Shown here piece after piece: positions 53,491 to 62,483 of a DNA stretch of 64,000 nucleotides. Within the stretch, counting starts at the first letter, position 1; each line of letters opens with the position of its first letter. Below the pieces are notes generated by a model. That model worked only from the letters and a program-made list of their open reading frames with translations, searched no databases and was not told the DNA's origin. The position numbers and the translations under genes were made by a program. The stretch comes from Bin80 sp965220365 (GTDB lineage Bacteria > Bacteroidota > Rhodothermia > Rhodothermales > Bin80): assembly GCA_965220365.1 (NCBI GenBank), contig OZ244823.1:1054001-1118000 (forward strand). The letters run 5' to 3'.

Positions 53491-53814
53491 AATTAACAAG
53501 ACATGGCCCCTCGCGAAATTTCTTGCTTTGGGGTTTTCTGAATTTAGCAGGTCTCGGGTTGATTGAACAGGAACATCGCCCAGATTGCAGGCGATGATCT
53601 TTGCGGAATGATTTGTTGTACCTGTCCTTCACTGGAGATTTTCCGGTTCAAAGTTAAGAGAAGTATCGGAGGGGCTCCCACCATTTTCGGTTTTGCCAAG
53701 GTATGATATTCTCCGGTAATTTGAGTTTTTTGGTGAATTGATTTTTCCCAGAGAAAGAGTATCAAGGGATTTCATTTCAACTCTGCGAGCCGAAGACCTC
53801 CAAGGGCCTGATCC
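53491..53814. other. Spacer between the transposon and the decayed IS
   Basis: 324 bases without a supported gene. Part may be the eroded end of the IS1634-type remnant that follows; no clear terminal repeat was found. Confidence 0.4.
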
Positions 53815-54400
53815 CGGTAGTTTAAGTGCCTGCCGCTGTTCAGGGCGAATCGTCTCTATCATGGTCACTTCTTGTCCAGCGTCTGCCCCATTTTCGGGAA
53901 CATAACCAGGCGAGAGGTTTCCCCAAGTTGGCCCATCAGACTGCAAGGGGGATGGCCCTTTTGTCTTCTTCGTTGTATCTGGTTCGGGCTTTCTTTTTCG
54001 CCTTGAGTTTAGCAAACTCCACTGCATTCTTGCGCTGTGCTTTTCCCCGTGGATCATCGTCAGCAAACAGCATTGGTACGAGCTTTCGGCGCTGATGTAC
54101 TCCACATAGCAAGCCAGCATAAACAGAGAACATGTACGATTCCCCCGGTTTTGTCGCGGTGTTAAATCGTACGAAAAGTACTCTCAACGGATGACAAACA
54201 CACGTAGTTGTCACTAACTCGGCCGCTTCCTGTTTCAGATTGGAACGGATGGCATACATGCCGTCAAGCCGTTCTGCCTGTGCATTCGCCTCCTCATGTG
54301 TGTGAACGAAAAAAAATCTTCTTGGATGTCTAGCGTAAAGAATTTCTTTATTTTGCAAGCAATTTTGGCAGCAGGGGCTGGCATGTGGAGATGGCGGCGT
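53815..54400 (-). pseudogene. Decayed copy of the IS1634-type transposase, C-terminal part
   Basis: On the minus strand, broken frames give KIKKFFTLDIQEDFF, AERLDGMYAIRSNLKQ, RRKLVPMLFADDDPRGKAQRKNAVE and VTMIETIRPEQRQALKLPG. These match the C-terminal third of the transposase at 16081-17808 (KFFTLEIEEEHF, AERLDGLYAIRSSLKQ, RRKLAPILFAEDDPAGK, MMEAISPTQQRVFKLLG). At least two frameshifts and small deletions are needed, and the N-terminal two-thirds are missing. It is an old remnant of the same element type. Confidence 0.82.
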
Positions 54401-54560
54401 TCACGGCCAGTTGGATTTCATGTTGGATCTGGTTCCATGTCCATCGGCATGACCTGCCAGTTTTCTGGCAGGTGTACCCGGTAGCAGGCGGTATTCAATA
54501 CTGCGGTGTTGCACTGAACAAGGCACCGACTTTGGGTTACAATCCCTTACGGGCCTGGCA

Positions 54561-56501
54561 TTGATAGAGGTGATGTTGGGCGGATCAGCACTCCATCCTA
54601 TTGCGCCCGTGTGCTTACCAGACCATGAAAAGTTCCAATCAAGCCCCATTGTTACTCAGCGATATAATTCCCTTTCGCTTCGTGCGGTCCTGCTTGGCCT
54701 AGTGGGTTTGAGTGCACCAGTCGTGCACGCCCAGATTCAGGCGGACACCGTACGCTCATTTATGTCATTTCGTGCCGCGGAAGATACGCTTAACCGTGCA
54801 GTATTGACGGCGCATCACGACATCACTTCCTCGCTCACACAAATCCCGGGTAGCTTTGTGTATGACTTTAATACATTTGCGTGGCCGGCCGCCTGGAGTA
54901 TTCGTGGACTCAGCCCACAGTCGGTTCAGCTTTATTTCGGGGCGATTCCTTTTGATGACCTGCTGACGGGTCGCAGTCGTTATGATTTGCTCCCAACAGC
55001 GCTCCTCAGATCGGCGGAAGTAAATCCTGGTTTACCGGGTGGTATTACAGGAATCCAAACTGAACTCCGAACGGTAGATACATCTCGGCCGCATACCCAG
55101 CTACACTATCAGGCGGGAAGCCATAAATTGCAGAGAGTGACTGCACTGCACGCACAGCAAAGGAACCGCCTGTTTGATCAACCGGGTCGCTTGCAAGGAT
55201 TATTTGCTTATGGAGGTGCTTCGGATGCAGGGGATTATCCCGGGAGCCGTTTGCAACGGCAGCGACAGCTTCTTCTCAGGACACGCTACCAGCGAACTGC
55301 GTGGTCCTTGGAACTCCTGTATCTGCATAATCAGCGCCGCTTAGGTGCTCACAGCGGCGTATTGGGCGCGGAGGATACACGATACAATCGTCTGATTGCC
55401 GGGGTTATTGGTGAAAGAGAGACAAGGAGAACCGTGCGGAATGATGTATTGGCCACACTCAAAACGCAGATCCTGACGGCTTCAATGTATCTGACGACCC
55501 AATCCGGCCGCTATGCAGGTTTAGGGGCATCAGCCCGGCGGTTTGGGGGATCCCTCCTGAGAGACTTCAAGTTCGATCGGAACCGGTTGCGCGTGCGGAT
55601 GGATGCATATACGCAGCGGATCCCTAAAGGGAGTGCCTTGCCAGAGGGATATCAGGCTTCGTTGATTGAAATTCAACTCGGGGATTCCCTGCGACTGCAG
55701 TCCGGCTATCTACTCGCACAGGCAGGTCTACGGAATCAGACGGGAGACTGGTCCCCCCAAGGTCGTCTGCGATGGGGAGCATCCATATCCGTCCTTGAGC
55801 CCTATGTGGAGATCAGCTATAGTGCTGGGCCTGCCGTAGCGCCCGGATGGGGAGACTATTTGGTCAATAAAGAGGCCGGAACAGGGCGTGTACTGCTGGC
55901 ACATACGGGAATCGGGTTGCGTATGGGACGGCTCACCCTCATGCCCTACGGATTTATGTCCGATGCCCGGGATATCCTGGACTACAGGGAGATCACCGTT
56001 GATTCCGTACAGGTCGTCCAGGATACATACAGGGCACTCGGGGCCGGGATCCGTCTGCATCTTGCAGCGGAGCCGGACCGTGGGGCCTATGCTGCCGTAA
56101 ACGCCGGGTTTACCGAGACGGGTCGAACCAGCTATAATGCAAAGCGCATCCTCCCGCAGTGGGCATTGTCAGGACAGCTGGGATTTCGTACGGTTCTGTT
56201 TACCGGGGATCTACGACTAGATGTATCGGTGCGTGGCAGGTCATGGAGTGCAATGACGAGCCGCACTCTGCATGCTCCCACCGGACTACTGGTCATCCCG
56301 TCCGGGGAACGCTCCCCCGTTCAGGCATCCTATACGCTTGATCTGGTTGTGGAGGGAGGCATTCGCACGGCAACTGTATATGTACTCTATGAGAATATGA
56401 CCAGTGGCACAGGGTTGATGACGGGGAACGAGTTGGTTGCAGACTATCCGCTGCCGACAGGGCAATTGCGTTTCGGGGTATACTGGCCGATCACGAATTA
56501 A
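54561..56501 (+). CDS. Outer-membrane beta-barrel protein with plug-like N-terminal part
   Basis: A 646-residue protein. A signal-peptide-like stretch (LRAVLLGLVGLSAPVVHAQ) begins near residue 41. After it comes a plug-like block (PAAWSIRGLSPQSVQLYFGAIPFDDLLTGRSRYDLLP) reminiscent of the TonB-dependent receptor plug, and then a strand-rich barrel. The end PTGQLRFGVYWPITN resembles a C-terminal strand. The part before the signal peptide is unusually long, and starts at TTG 54561 or ATG 54573 are uncertain. Upstream decayed IS sequence may have displaced the native start. Substrate unknown. Confidence 0.72.
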   Translation: MIEVMLGGSALHPIAPVCLPDHEKFQSSPIVTQRYNSLSLRAVLLGLVGLSAPVVHAQIQADTVRSFMSFRAAEDTLNRAVLTAHHDITSSLTQIPGSFVYDFNTFAWPAAWSIRGLSPQSVQLYFGAIPFDDLLTGRSRYDLLPTALLRSAEVNPGLPGGITGIQTELRTVDTSRPHTQLHYQAGSHKLQRVTALHAQQRNRLFDQPGRLQGLFAYGGASDAGDYPGSRLQRQRQLLLRTRYQRTAWSLELLYLHNQRRLGAHSGVLGAEDTRYNRLIAGVIGERETRRTVRNDVLATLKTQILTASMYLTTQSGRYAGLGASARRFGGSLLRDFKFDRNRLRVRMDAYTQRIPKGSALPEGYQASLIEIQLGDSLRLQSGYLLAQAGLRNQTGDWSPQGRLRWGASISVLEPYVEISYSAGPAVAPGWGDYLVNKEAGTGRVLLAHTGIGLRMGRLTLMPYGFMSDARDILDYREITVDSVQVVQDTYRALGAGIRLHLAAEPDRGAYAAVNAGFTETGRTSYNAKRILPQWALSGQLGFRTVLFTGDLRLDVSVRGRSWSAMTSRTLHAPTGLLVIPSGERSPVQASYTLDLVVEGGIRTATVYVLYENMTSGTGLMTGNELVADYPLPTGQLRFGVYWPITN

Positions 56502-56552
56502 CAACAATCGGCAATGATTCCGTATAAGCAATTGTAATCGGGTCAAGCTGCG

Positions 56553-57374
56553 ATGAAGCCCAGTCCGTACGAAGAGCGTGTACTGCGAGAAATTCATGCC
56601 TGGCGGCATGAAGAGCCATCATGGCTGCGCCGGAAAGTGCAATGGGTCAATCGGCCGCTGAAAGCACTATCAAAACAGGCCCTGCGGATTCCGGGGGTCG
56701 GATGGACGCTGGAACATGTGGTGGCCGGTCTCGTGACGTGCACCAATGAGATCGCTCAGGACACCACCTCACGCCCGGCTACACTGGCGGCATTTCAGGC
56801 AAAAGGCTATGATATCCGCGAATTTTCGGATATTGGGGGTCTGGATCTGAAAGCAGTAGATGACGTACTCAGTGGTCTGGATTTGCGCTATCAGAGCTTG
56901 ACGGCGGCCCATGGCGCAGCTGCAGGTCTTGCAGGAGTGGCTGGGCTGGCGGCAGATATTGTAGCTCTGGTTGCGCTCAATCTCCGCGCCACAGGGCAGA
57001 TTGCGTTGTGCTGCGGGTATGATATCAGTCTGCCGGAAGAACGCGAGTATGCGTTGAATGTATTGACGATGGCTACGCAGGCAGAAGAAAAAGAAGGTAG
57101 ACATGCACAGGCACTTGCTGAGCGGCATACGCGTACTGCTATTGAGCAGACTGCGGTCGGGGTCACGATGCGCGGTACAGCGCGGGTACTCGGGATGCGT
57201 CTGATCAAATTAAAACTGGCACAGGTGATCCCGCTGGCTGCGGTGGTTGCCGGAGGCGGATTCAATGCGTATTATACCACACGCGTGTGTGAGATGGCCA
57301 GACACCTGTACCGGGAGCGTCGCTTACAAGACAAGTATAACCGCGATTTACTGAACTCTTTATTGGGACTATGA
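56553..57374 (+). CDS. EcsC-family protein
   Basis: A 273-residue protein with the EcsC domain over most of its length (YEERVLREIHAWRHEEPSW, AAGLAGVAGLAADIVALVALNLR, IPLAAVVAGGGFNAYYTTRV). EcsC is of unknown molecular function; the domain contains an amphipathic helical membrane-linked region. The stop overlaps the sulfatase start by four bases (ATGA), so the two are probably coupled. Confidence 0.85.
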   Translation: MKPSPYEERVLREIHAWRHEEPSWLRRKVQWVNRPLKALSKQALRIPGVGWTLEHVVAGLVTCTNEIAQDTTSRPATLAAFQAKGYDIREFSDIGGLDLKAVDDVLSGLDLRYQSLTAAHGAAAGLAGVAGLAADIVALVALNLRATGQIALCCGYDISLPEEREYALNVLTMATQAEEKEGRHAQALAERHTRTAIEQTAVGVTMRGTARVLGMRLIKLKLAQVIPLAAVVAGGGFNAYYTTRVCEMARHLYRERRLQDKYNRDLLNSLLGL

Positions 57375-58810
57375 GATTCTTTGGAGCCCTGGCATTCCTT
57401 ACGATCCTCGTCGGCTGCCGTGTAACTGAGCCGGTAAATTTTGTCTTCATTCTGGCAGACGATCTGGGGTATATGGATGTCGGTGCCTACAACCCGGACA
57501 CATTTTATGAGACCCCAAATATTGATCGTCTGGCAGATGAGGGGGTGCGATTTACACAGGGGTACGCGGCGGCGCCGGTCTGCAGCCCCACCCGTGCAAG
57601 CATATTGACCGGGCTGTATCCCTCACGGATGGCGACGACAGATTATTTTGGAGCTCCGCAACCCGATGGAGTCTCCAGACATTGGACGCGGAATAAGCCA
57701 CTATTGCCTGCCAGATATGAACCACAGCTGCCGCATGATGAGGTTACGGTTGCAGAGGCACTCTCGGCTGCAGGATACAGGACTTTCTGGGCAGGCAAAT
57801 GGCATCTGGGTGGGGAAGGCTCTTACCCGGAAGACCATGGATTTGAAGTCAATCGCGGTGGCTGGGAGGCGGGCGGCCCCTATGGGCGAGGGAATTATTT
57901 TGTGCCCTATGATAATCCGCGACTGGAGGATGGTCCAGAAGGAGAGCATCTGCCTGCCAGGCTAGCGGCGGAGACAGTACGGTTCATTGGGGAGAGCCGG
58001 GATCAGCCGTTTATCGCGTTTCTATCGTTCTATTCGGTTCATACCCCACTCATGGCACGGCCAGATCTGCAGGAGAAATACGAGGCGAAGCCCGCGCCGC
58101 CAGCCATGTGGGGCACCGAGGGGGATCGTCAAGTACGCCTGATCCAAAATCATGCAGTATACGCTGCGATGGTCGAGGCGATGGATCAGGCCGTCGGCAT
58201 GGTACTTGCTGCATTAGATGAATTGGATCTTGCGCACAATACCATGGTAATTTTCACTTCAGATAATGGAGGGCTCTCTACCTCGGAAGGACATCCAACC
58301 AGCAACCTGCCACTGAGGGCCGGAAAAGGATGGATGTACGAGGGAGGGATTCGGGAGCCACTGCTCATGCGCTGGCCCGCACTCCTGAAAGGAGGACGGG
58401 TGGAAGATACACCAGTAACCAGTCCAGATTTTATGCCGACATTACTGCAGATCGCAAGGCTGTCAGAGCCGGACTTTACCGATGGAGTCAGCCTATTACC
58501 ACTCCTGATTGAACGACGCGCCCCGGAGCGGGATCTATATTGGCATTATCCACACTATGGCAACCAGGGGGGAAGTCCCTCAAGCGCAGTGCGGCGCGGA
58601 GACTGGAAACTCATTCGATTCTATGAAGATGGCAGCGAAGAACTGTATGATCTGGCTGCGGATGTGTCCGAATCGGAAAATCATGCGTCTAATCAACCAG
58701 AGATACGCAGTGAACTCTCTAAATCGCTGGATATATGGTTGGATCAGGTGAATGCACGCCTGCCAACCCCCAATTCAGACAACCTAAACGGAGAACAGAC
58801 TGATGAGTGA
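57371..58810 (+). CDS. Sulfatase, lipoprotein
   Basis: A 479-residue type I sulfatase. The lipobox is near ILVGC (residue 16). ILADDLGYMDVGAYNPDTF has the Asp pair that binds calcium. PVCSPTRASILTG carries CxPxR, with Cys71 as the predicted formylglycine. GKWHLGGE, FTSDNGG and MRWPA are further family blocks. It would remove sulfate from a sulfated sugar or aryl substrate. No other polysaccharide gene is adjacent. The last bases overlap the clpX start by eight. Confidence 0.93.
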   Translation: MRFFGALAFLTILVGCRVTEPVNFVFILADDLGYMDVGAYNPDTFYETPNIDRLADEGVRFTQGYAAAPVCSPTRASILTGLYPSRMATTDYFGAPQPDGVSRHWTRNKPLLPARYEPQLPHDEVTVAEALSAAGYRTFWAGKWHLGGEGSYPEDHGFEVNRGGWEAGGPYGRGNYFVPYDNPRLEDGPEGEHLPARLAAETVRFIGESRDQPFIAFLSFYSVHTPLMARPDLQEKYEAKPAPPAMWGTEGDRQVRLIQNHAVYAAMVEAMDQAVGMVLAALDELDLAHNTMVIFTSDNGGLSTSEGHPTSNLPLRAGKGWMYEGGIREPLLMRWPALLKGGRVEDTPVTSPDFMPTLLQIARLSEPDFTDGVSLLPLLIERRAPERDLYWHYPHYGNQGGSPSSAVRRGDWKLIRFYEDGSEELYDLAADVSESENHASNQPEIRSELSKSLDIWLDQVNARLPTPNSDNLNGEQTDE

Positions 58811-60077
58811 TAAAGGAAATAACGAGCGACTCACATGCTCATTCTGCAATCGTACGAGCGATGAAGTGAATTCTCTTGTCGCAGGTCAGGATGTATTTAT
58901 CTGCGATCAGTGTGTGGCAGATGCCCAGATCATTCTGAATGATACAGAAAAGTCGGGGCCAAGAGTGAAACGCTCCTCCCCTCGCAAGAAAAAGGGTCCA
59001 CGAAGCCTGCCAATGCCGAAACAGATCAAGGCGGAACTGGACAAGTATGTGATTGGGCAGGAATATGCAAAAAAATCTCTGGCAGTTGCCGTGTACAATC
59101 ACTATAAACGCGTAGACTCGGAGCAGTTTGTGACTGATTACAAGGATGTCGAGATCGAAAAATCAAACATCCTTCTTCTGGGATCAAGCGGCACTGGCAA
59201 GACGCTGCTTGCGCGTACTCTCGCCCGGATCCTGGACGTGCCATTTTCGATCAGTGATGCTACAACCTTGACAGAAGCCGGCTATGTTGGGGAAGATGTG
59301 GAGACGATTTTATCGAATCTGTTATGTGCGGCAGAATTTGAGGTCGAGGATGCGGAGCGGGGGATCATTTTTATTGATGAGATTGACAAAATCGCCCGCA
59401 AAAATCACAACGCCTCCATCACACGAGATGTATCGGGGGAAGGAGTGCAGCAGGCATTATTGAAGGTATTGGAGGGAACCGTCGCAGGTGTACCTCCCAA
59501 AGGGGGACGCAAGCATCCAGAACAAAGTCTGGTGAATATCAACACGAGCGGCATCCTCTTTATCTGCGGAGGCGCATTCGAAGGACTGTCAGAAATCATT
59601 GCCCGCCGACTCAACATAAATCAGATTGGGTTCGCATCCAATCCTCAGCGACGGTATGACGACTCGGATACCACAGTACTGCAGTTCGTGGAACCGGAAG
59701 ATCTAGTTCATTATGGGTTGATCCCCGAACTCATCGGGCGGTTGCCGTTAACCGCTGCCCTGAAGCCACTCTCGGACGACGAAATGATGCGGATTCTCAC
59801 CGAACCCCAAAACGCTGTAATCCGACAGTACCAGAAGCTGTTTGCATTTGACGGAGTTGATCTGGTTTTTGATGAGTCTGCATTACACAGTATTGTGAAG
59901 CGTGCACGAGCAATGGGGACCGGTGCCAGGGGATTGCGTAGCGTACTTGAACAGTCTATGTTGGACATTATGTTCGAGATCCATAGTGTAAAGGATGTTG
60001 GGGTCTGCTCAATCACAGAGGAGACCATCTCATTGGGAAAAACGCCTATTTACGAAAAGCGCAAGGCTTCAGCCTGA
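58803..60077 (+). CDS. clpX: ATP-dependent Clp protease ATP-binding subunit ClpX
   Basis: A 424-residue AAA+ unfoldase. The N-terminal C4 zinc finger is in CSFCNRTSDEV and ICDQCVADA. Walker A is GSSGTGKTLLART, Walker B is GIIFIDEIDKI, and sensor and pore motifs follow (GGAFEGLSEIIARRL, GLIPELIGRLP, MGTGARGLRSVLE). ClpX unfolds tagged proteins for ClpP, which is not in this window. The start lies inside the end of the sulfatase gene, with GGAG about ten bases upstream, so expression may be coupled to the sulfatase. Confidence 0.96.
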   Translation: MSDKGNNERLTCSFCNRTSDEVNSLVAGQDVFICDQCVADAQIILNDTEKSGPRVKRSSPRKKKGPRSLPMPKQIKAELDKYVIGQEYAKKSLAVAVYNHYKRVDSEQFVTDYKDVEIEKSNILLLGSSGTGKTLLARTLARILDVPFSISDATTLTEAGYVGEDVETILSNLLCAAEFEVEDAERGIIFIDEIDKIARKNHNASITRDVSGEGVQQALLKVLEGTVAGVPPKGGRKHPEQSLVNINTSGILFICGGAFEGLSEIIARRLNINQIGFASNPQRRYDDSDTTVLQFVEPEDLVHYGLIPELIGRLPLTAALKPLSDDEMMRILTEPQNAVIRQYQKLFAFDGVDLVFDESALHSIVKRARAMGTGARGLRSVLEQSMLDIMFEIHSVKDVGVCSITEETISLGKTPIYEKRKASA

Positions 60078-60082
60078 ATTGC

Positions 60083-62275
60083 ATGAAGGGGCTGCTTGGA
60101 CTCGCCCTGTTTGGGATCATGTCCGTGCCAATGGTTCTGGCACAGTCAGACCTCCTGGATGTGAATGATAGCACATCCGTGCGACGCGTAGAGTTCAGTT
60201 ATACGGATGCAGACCGCTATCTACCCAGGTTCAGTGCCTCAGGACTTCGTCAATTGATTGCGACCCACGCGATCCCCCGCCGGTATCGGCTTCAGAGATT
60301 ACTGGGCAGAACCAAGCAGGAGGACTATACTCTGAACCCGATTGAGTTGCAGAGAGATGTGGTTCGGCTTCGTCAGGCATTCCGGGAGGCTGGTTATCCT
60401 CATATGTATGTTGACTATGCTGCGTCCACCTTAGATCGAGTGTCCAATACCGCCGTGATCCGCTTTGAGATTACACAGGGACCTCCAGTGATCATTCAGG
60501 ATGTAGGGTTTTATGCAGGATCGGGATTTTTGGCGTCAAGACTGGACGCAGAGTTGCGCGAAGCGTGGATTGATTTTCGGGATCGAACCACTTTTGAGGT
60601 CGGGGATGTGTTCACCCACTTCGAGTTGGTACAGATCGAGGATGAGGTACTTAGCTGGTTCAAGGACCAAGGGTATGCGTTTGCCACGCTTACATCGTCC
60701 TTTCATATTTATTCTGGAATCAATGCCGCAGATATCAGCTTCCAGGTGGATACCGGTCCCCGCGGTTTTATTGACAGAGTTGATGTCGAAGGAGCTCCCG
60801 CTGTTCATCGACGCGTCATTTTGAGGGCACTGCCCTTTGAGCCGGGAGATGTATTCTCTCAGCGGGATTTGCTTGAGGGGCAGCGGGCACTTTTTGCGCT
60901 GGGGCTCTTCAGTGTGGTACAGGTGGAAACCCCGCCCCAGGTACAGGACAGTACCGTCGAGGTGCGGATTAACCTGGAGCGCGCACGACCCCGCCATATA
61001 TCTGCGGAAACGGGATATCATCAGCGTCAGGGAGTCACCGGGGAGGGGCGCTGGACGCACCGCAACTTTTTAGATGGCGCGAGAACGTTGACTCTCACAG
61101 CTCAAATTCAGACCGGTCTATTGGCTAGTGCGGGGATTGGTGCGTTAGCAGGACGATCTGCACGCGGGGCGGTTGCGTTGACGCAGCCCCATCTTGGTTT
61201 CAGTCAGTTACGAGGAATTTTGGAGCCGTTCATTCAGTATGAGCGGGACCCGCTTGCAGCAGCGTCATCGGAGGTCTTTGGCTTTAATCGGCGCGAGGTT
61301 GGAGTATCGACGACGTTCATCTATGGCTTGCAGCAGACCCGGGTACTAAGTTTGCGTTATGGTCTCAGCCGTACAAAAAACTTCACGACCAGTACTTCAA
61401 CAGATGCATATGATAAGAGCGTTCTGCGGTTCGGCGGGACGCTGGGTTGGACGGACAGCTTGCTGCGTCCTACCAGTGGAGTGATCTTTCAGCCCCTTAT
61501 TGAGCAGGGTGGAAGAATTGAATCCTGGCTCGGTGCCCGCCCATTTGGAGTCAATTACCTGAAGATGCAATTACAGGTAGCCGCCTATTGGCCTCTCTCC
61601 AGAGATGTCAATTTTAGTGGGAGATTTAAGGCAGGGCGGGTCTGGGCAGGCGGGACTAGGTCCAGAACACTCTACACATCCGAAGGAACACAGGTCATCG
61701 ATACACAGTTTCTACAGCCTACCGAAGATCGCTTTGATCCTTTGAGATTTTATATTGGCGGAGCAGATGATGTGCGGGGATGGAGCACAGGACTGGTCGG
61801 CCCCAAGGCAATCCGCACACAAGACCGTGGTGGCACTCTGGGGGACGGTGTATATGAGCCGATCGGAGGATTGGCTCGTTTGGTTGCCAGTGCAGAGGTT
61901 CGATTTTGGCTGAGTGGGCCGTGGTATGGGGCAGCGTTTGCAGATGCAGGGGCGGTCTCTTCCGAGCGTGCAGAGAATTGTGAGGGACCGTTTTTTGAAG
62001 ATCCTAACCGGACACGTGGTATCCCAGTTCAGTGCGGGTTCAGGGATACCGGGCGGATTACACTCCGCCAGTTCAAAGTGGGGGTGGGTTTAGGGTTACG
62101 ATATGATACGCCGATCGGGTTTATTCGTCTAGATGTTGCAGCAAAACTAAACCCTGATCCGCTTGATTTGCAGTCATCTGAAGATGCGTTGGCAGCTGCC
62201 GGTGGGTCTCAGGATGACAGCAGGAATGCATGGTACCGTTTTAATGTCCATTTCAGTATCGGGCAGGCGTTTTAG
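60083..62275 (+). CDS. Omp85-superfamily outer-membrane assembly protein (BamA/TamA-like)
   Basis: A 730-residue exported protein; the signal peptide ends PMVLAQ. POTRA-like repeats occupy roughly residues 50-300 (GPPVIIQDVGFYAG, GPRGFIDRVDVEGAPAVHRRVILRALPFEPGDVFSQ). The barrel follows, with GGADDVRGWSTGLVGP (the conserved GGxxxRGY/W loop) and a C-terminal aromatic strand. It would insert proteins into the outer membrane; whether it is the main BamA or a TamA-like paralogue cannot be decided. It lies five bases after clpX. Confidence 0.88.
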   Translation: MKGLLGLALFGIMSVPMVLAQSDLLDVNDSTSVRRVEFSYTDADRYLPRFSASGLRQLIATHAIPRRYRLQRLLGRTKQEDYTLNPIELQRDVVRLRQAFREAGYPHMYVDYAASTLDRVSNTAVIRFEITQGPPVIIQDVGFYAGSGFLASRLDAELREAWIDFRDRTTFEVGDVFTHFELVQIEDEVLSWFKDQGYAFATLTSSFHIYSGINAADISFQVDTGPRGFIDRVDVEGAPAVHRRVILRALPFEPGDVFSQRDLLEGQRALFALGLFSVVQVETPPQVQDSTVEVRINLERARPRHISAETGYHQRQGVTGEGRWTHRNFLDGARTLTLTAQIQTGLLASAGIGALAGRSARGAVALTQPHLGFSQLRGILEPFIQYERDPLAAASSEVFGFNRREVGVSTTFIYGLQQTRVLSLRYGLSRTKNFTTSTSTDAYDKSVLRFGGTLGWTDSLLRPTSGVIFQPLIEQGGRIESWLGARPFGVNYLKMQLQVAAYWPLSRDVNFSGRFKAGRVWAGGTRSRTLYTSEGTQVIDTQFLQPTEDRFDPLRFYIGGADDVRGWSTGLVGPKAIRTQDRGGTLGDGVYEPIGGLARLVASAEVRFWLSGPWYGAAFADAGAVSSERAENCEGPFFEDPNRTRGIPVQCGFRDTGRITLRQFKVGVGLGLRYDTPIGFIRLDVAAKLNPDPLDLQSSEDALAAAGGSQDDSRNAWYRFNVHFSIGQAF

Positions 62276-62483
62276 GAATCGCTGGCTCATGTAGAACTTG
62301 GGTTAGAGGTTGGGACCGCTTTGTTGTTTCGTTTGGCCCGCCCAATTCAGCTGATTCCGCTATATCCGGCGGGGCTGAAATGCTTCCTTTGTGGAAACTC
62401 AGTCCTGCCATTGAGCAGATTATGGAAGTCGGTTCCAGTGTCAGCACATGGTCGTTTGCCTGCTGTCCGCGTTTCCCCGGCGG
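62276..62483 (-). pseudogene. Decayed ninth helix-turn-helix module beyond the stop of the tandem-HTH gene
   Basis: On the minus strand just past the stop of the tandem-HTH gene, the sequence continues as a broken module. One frame gives ERDQQIEQIVAAGETRTA (like the module start ERDQQIVKRVAAGETRTS). Another then gives LTLEPTSIICSMAGLSFHKGS (like LTPGYASLICRQAGLSLKDR). A frameshift near 62515-62520 appears to have cut the ancestral protein here. Its present C-terminus, KAYRNVINRLSRS, is the out-of-frame tail. Confidence 0.72.
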
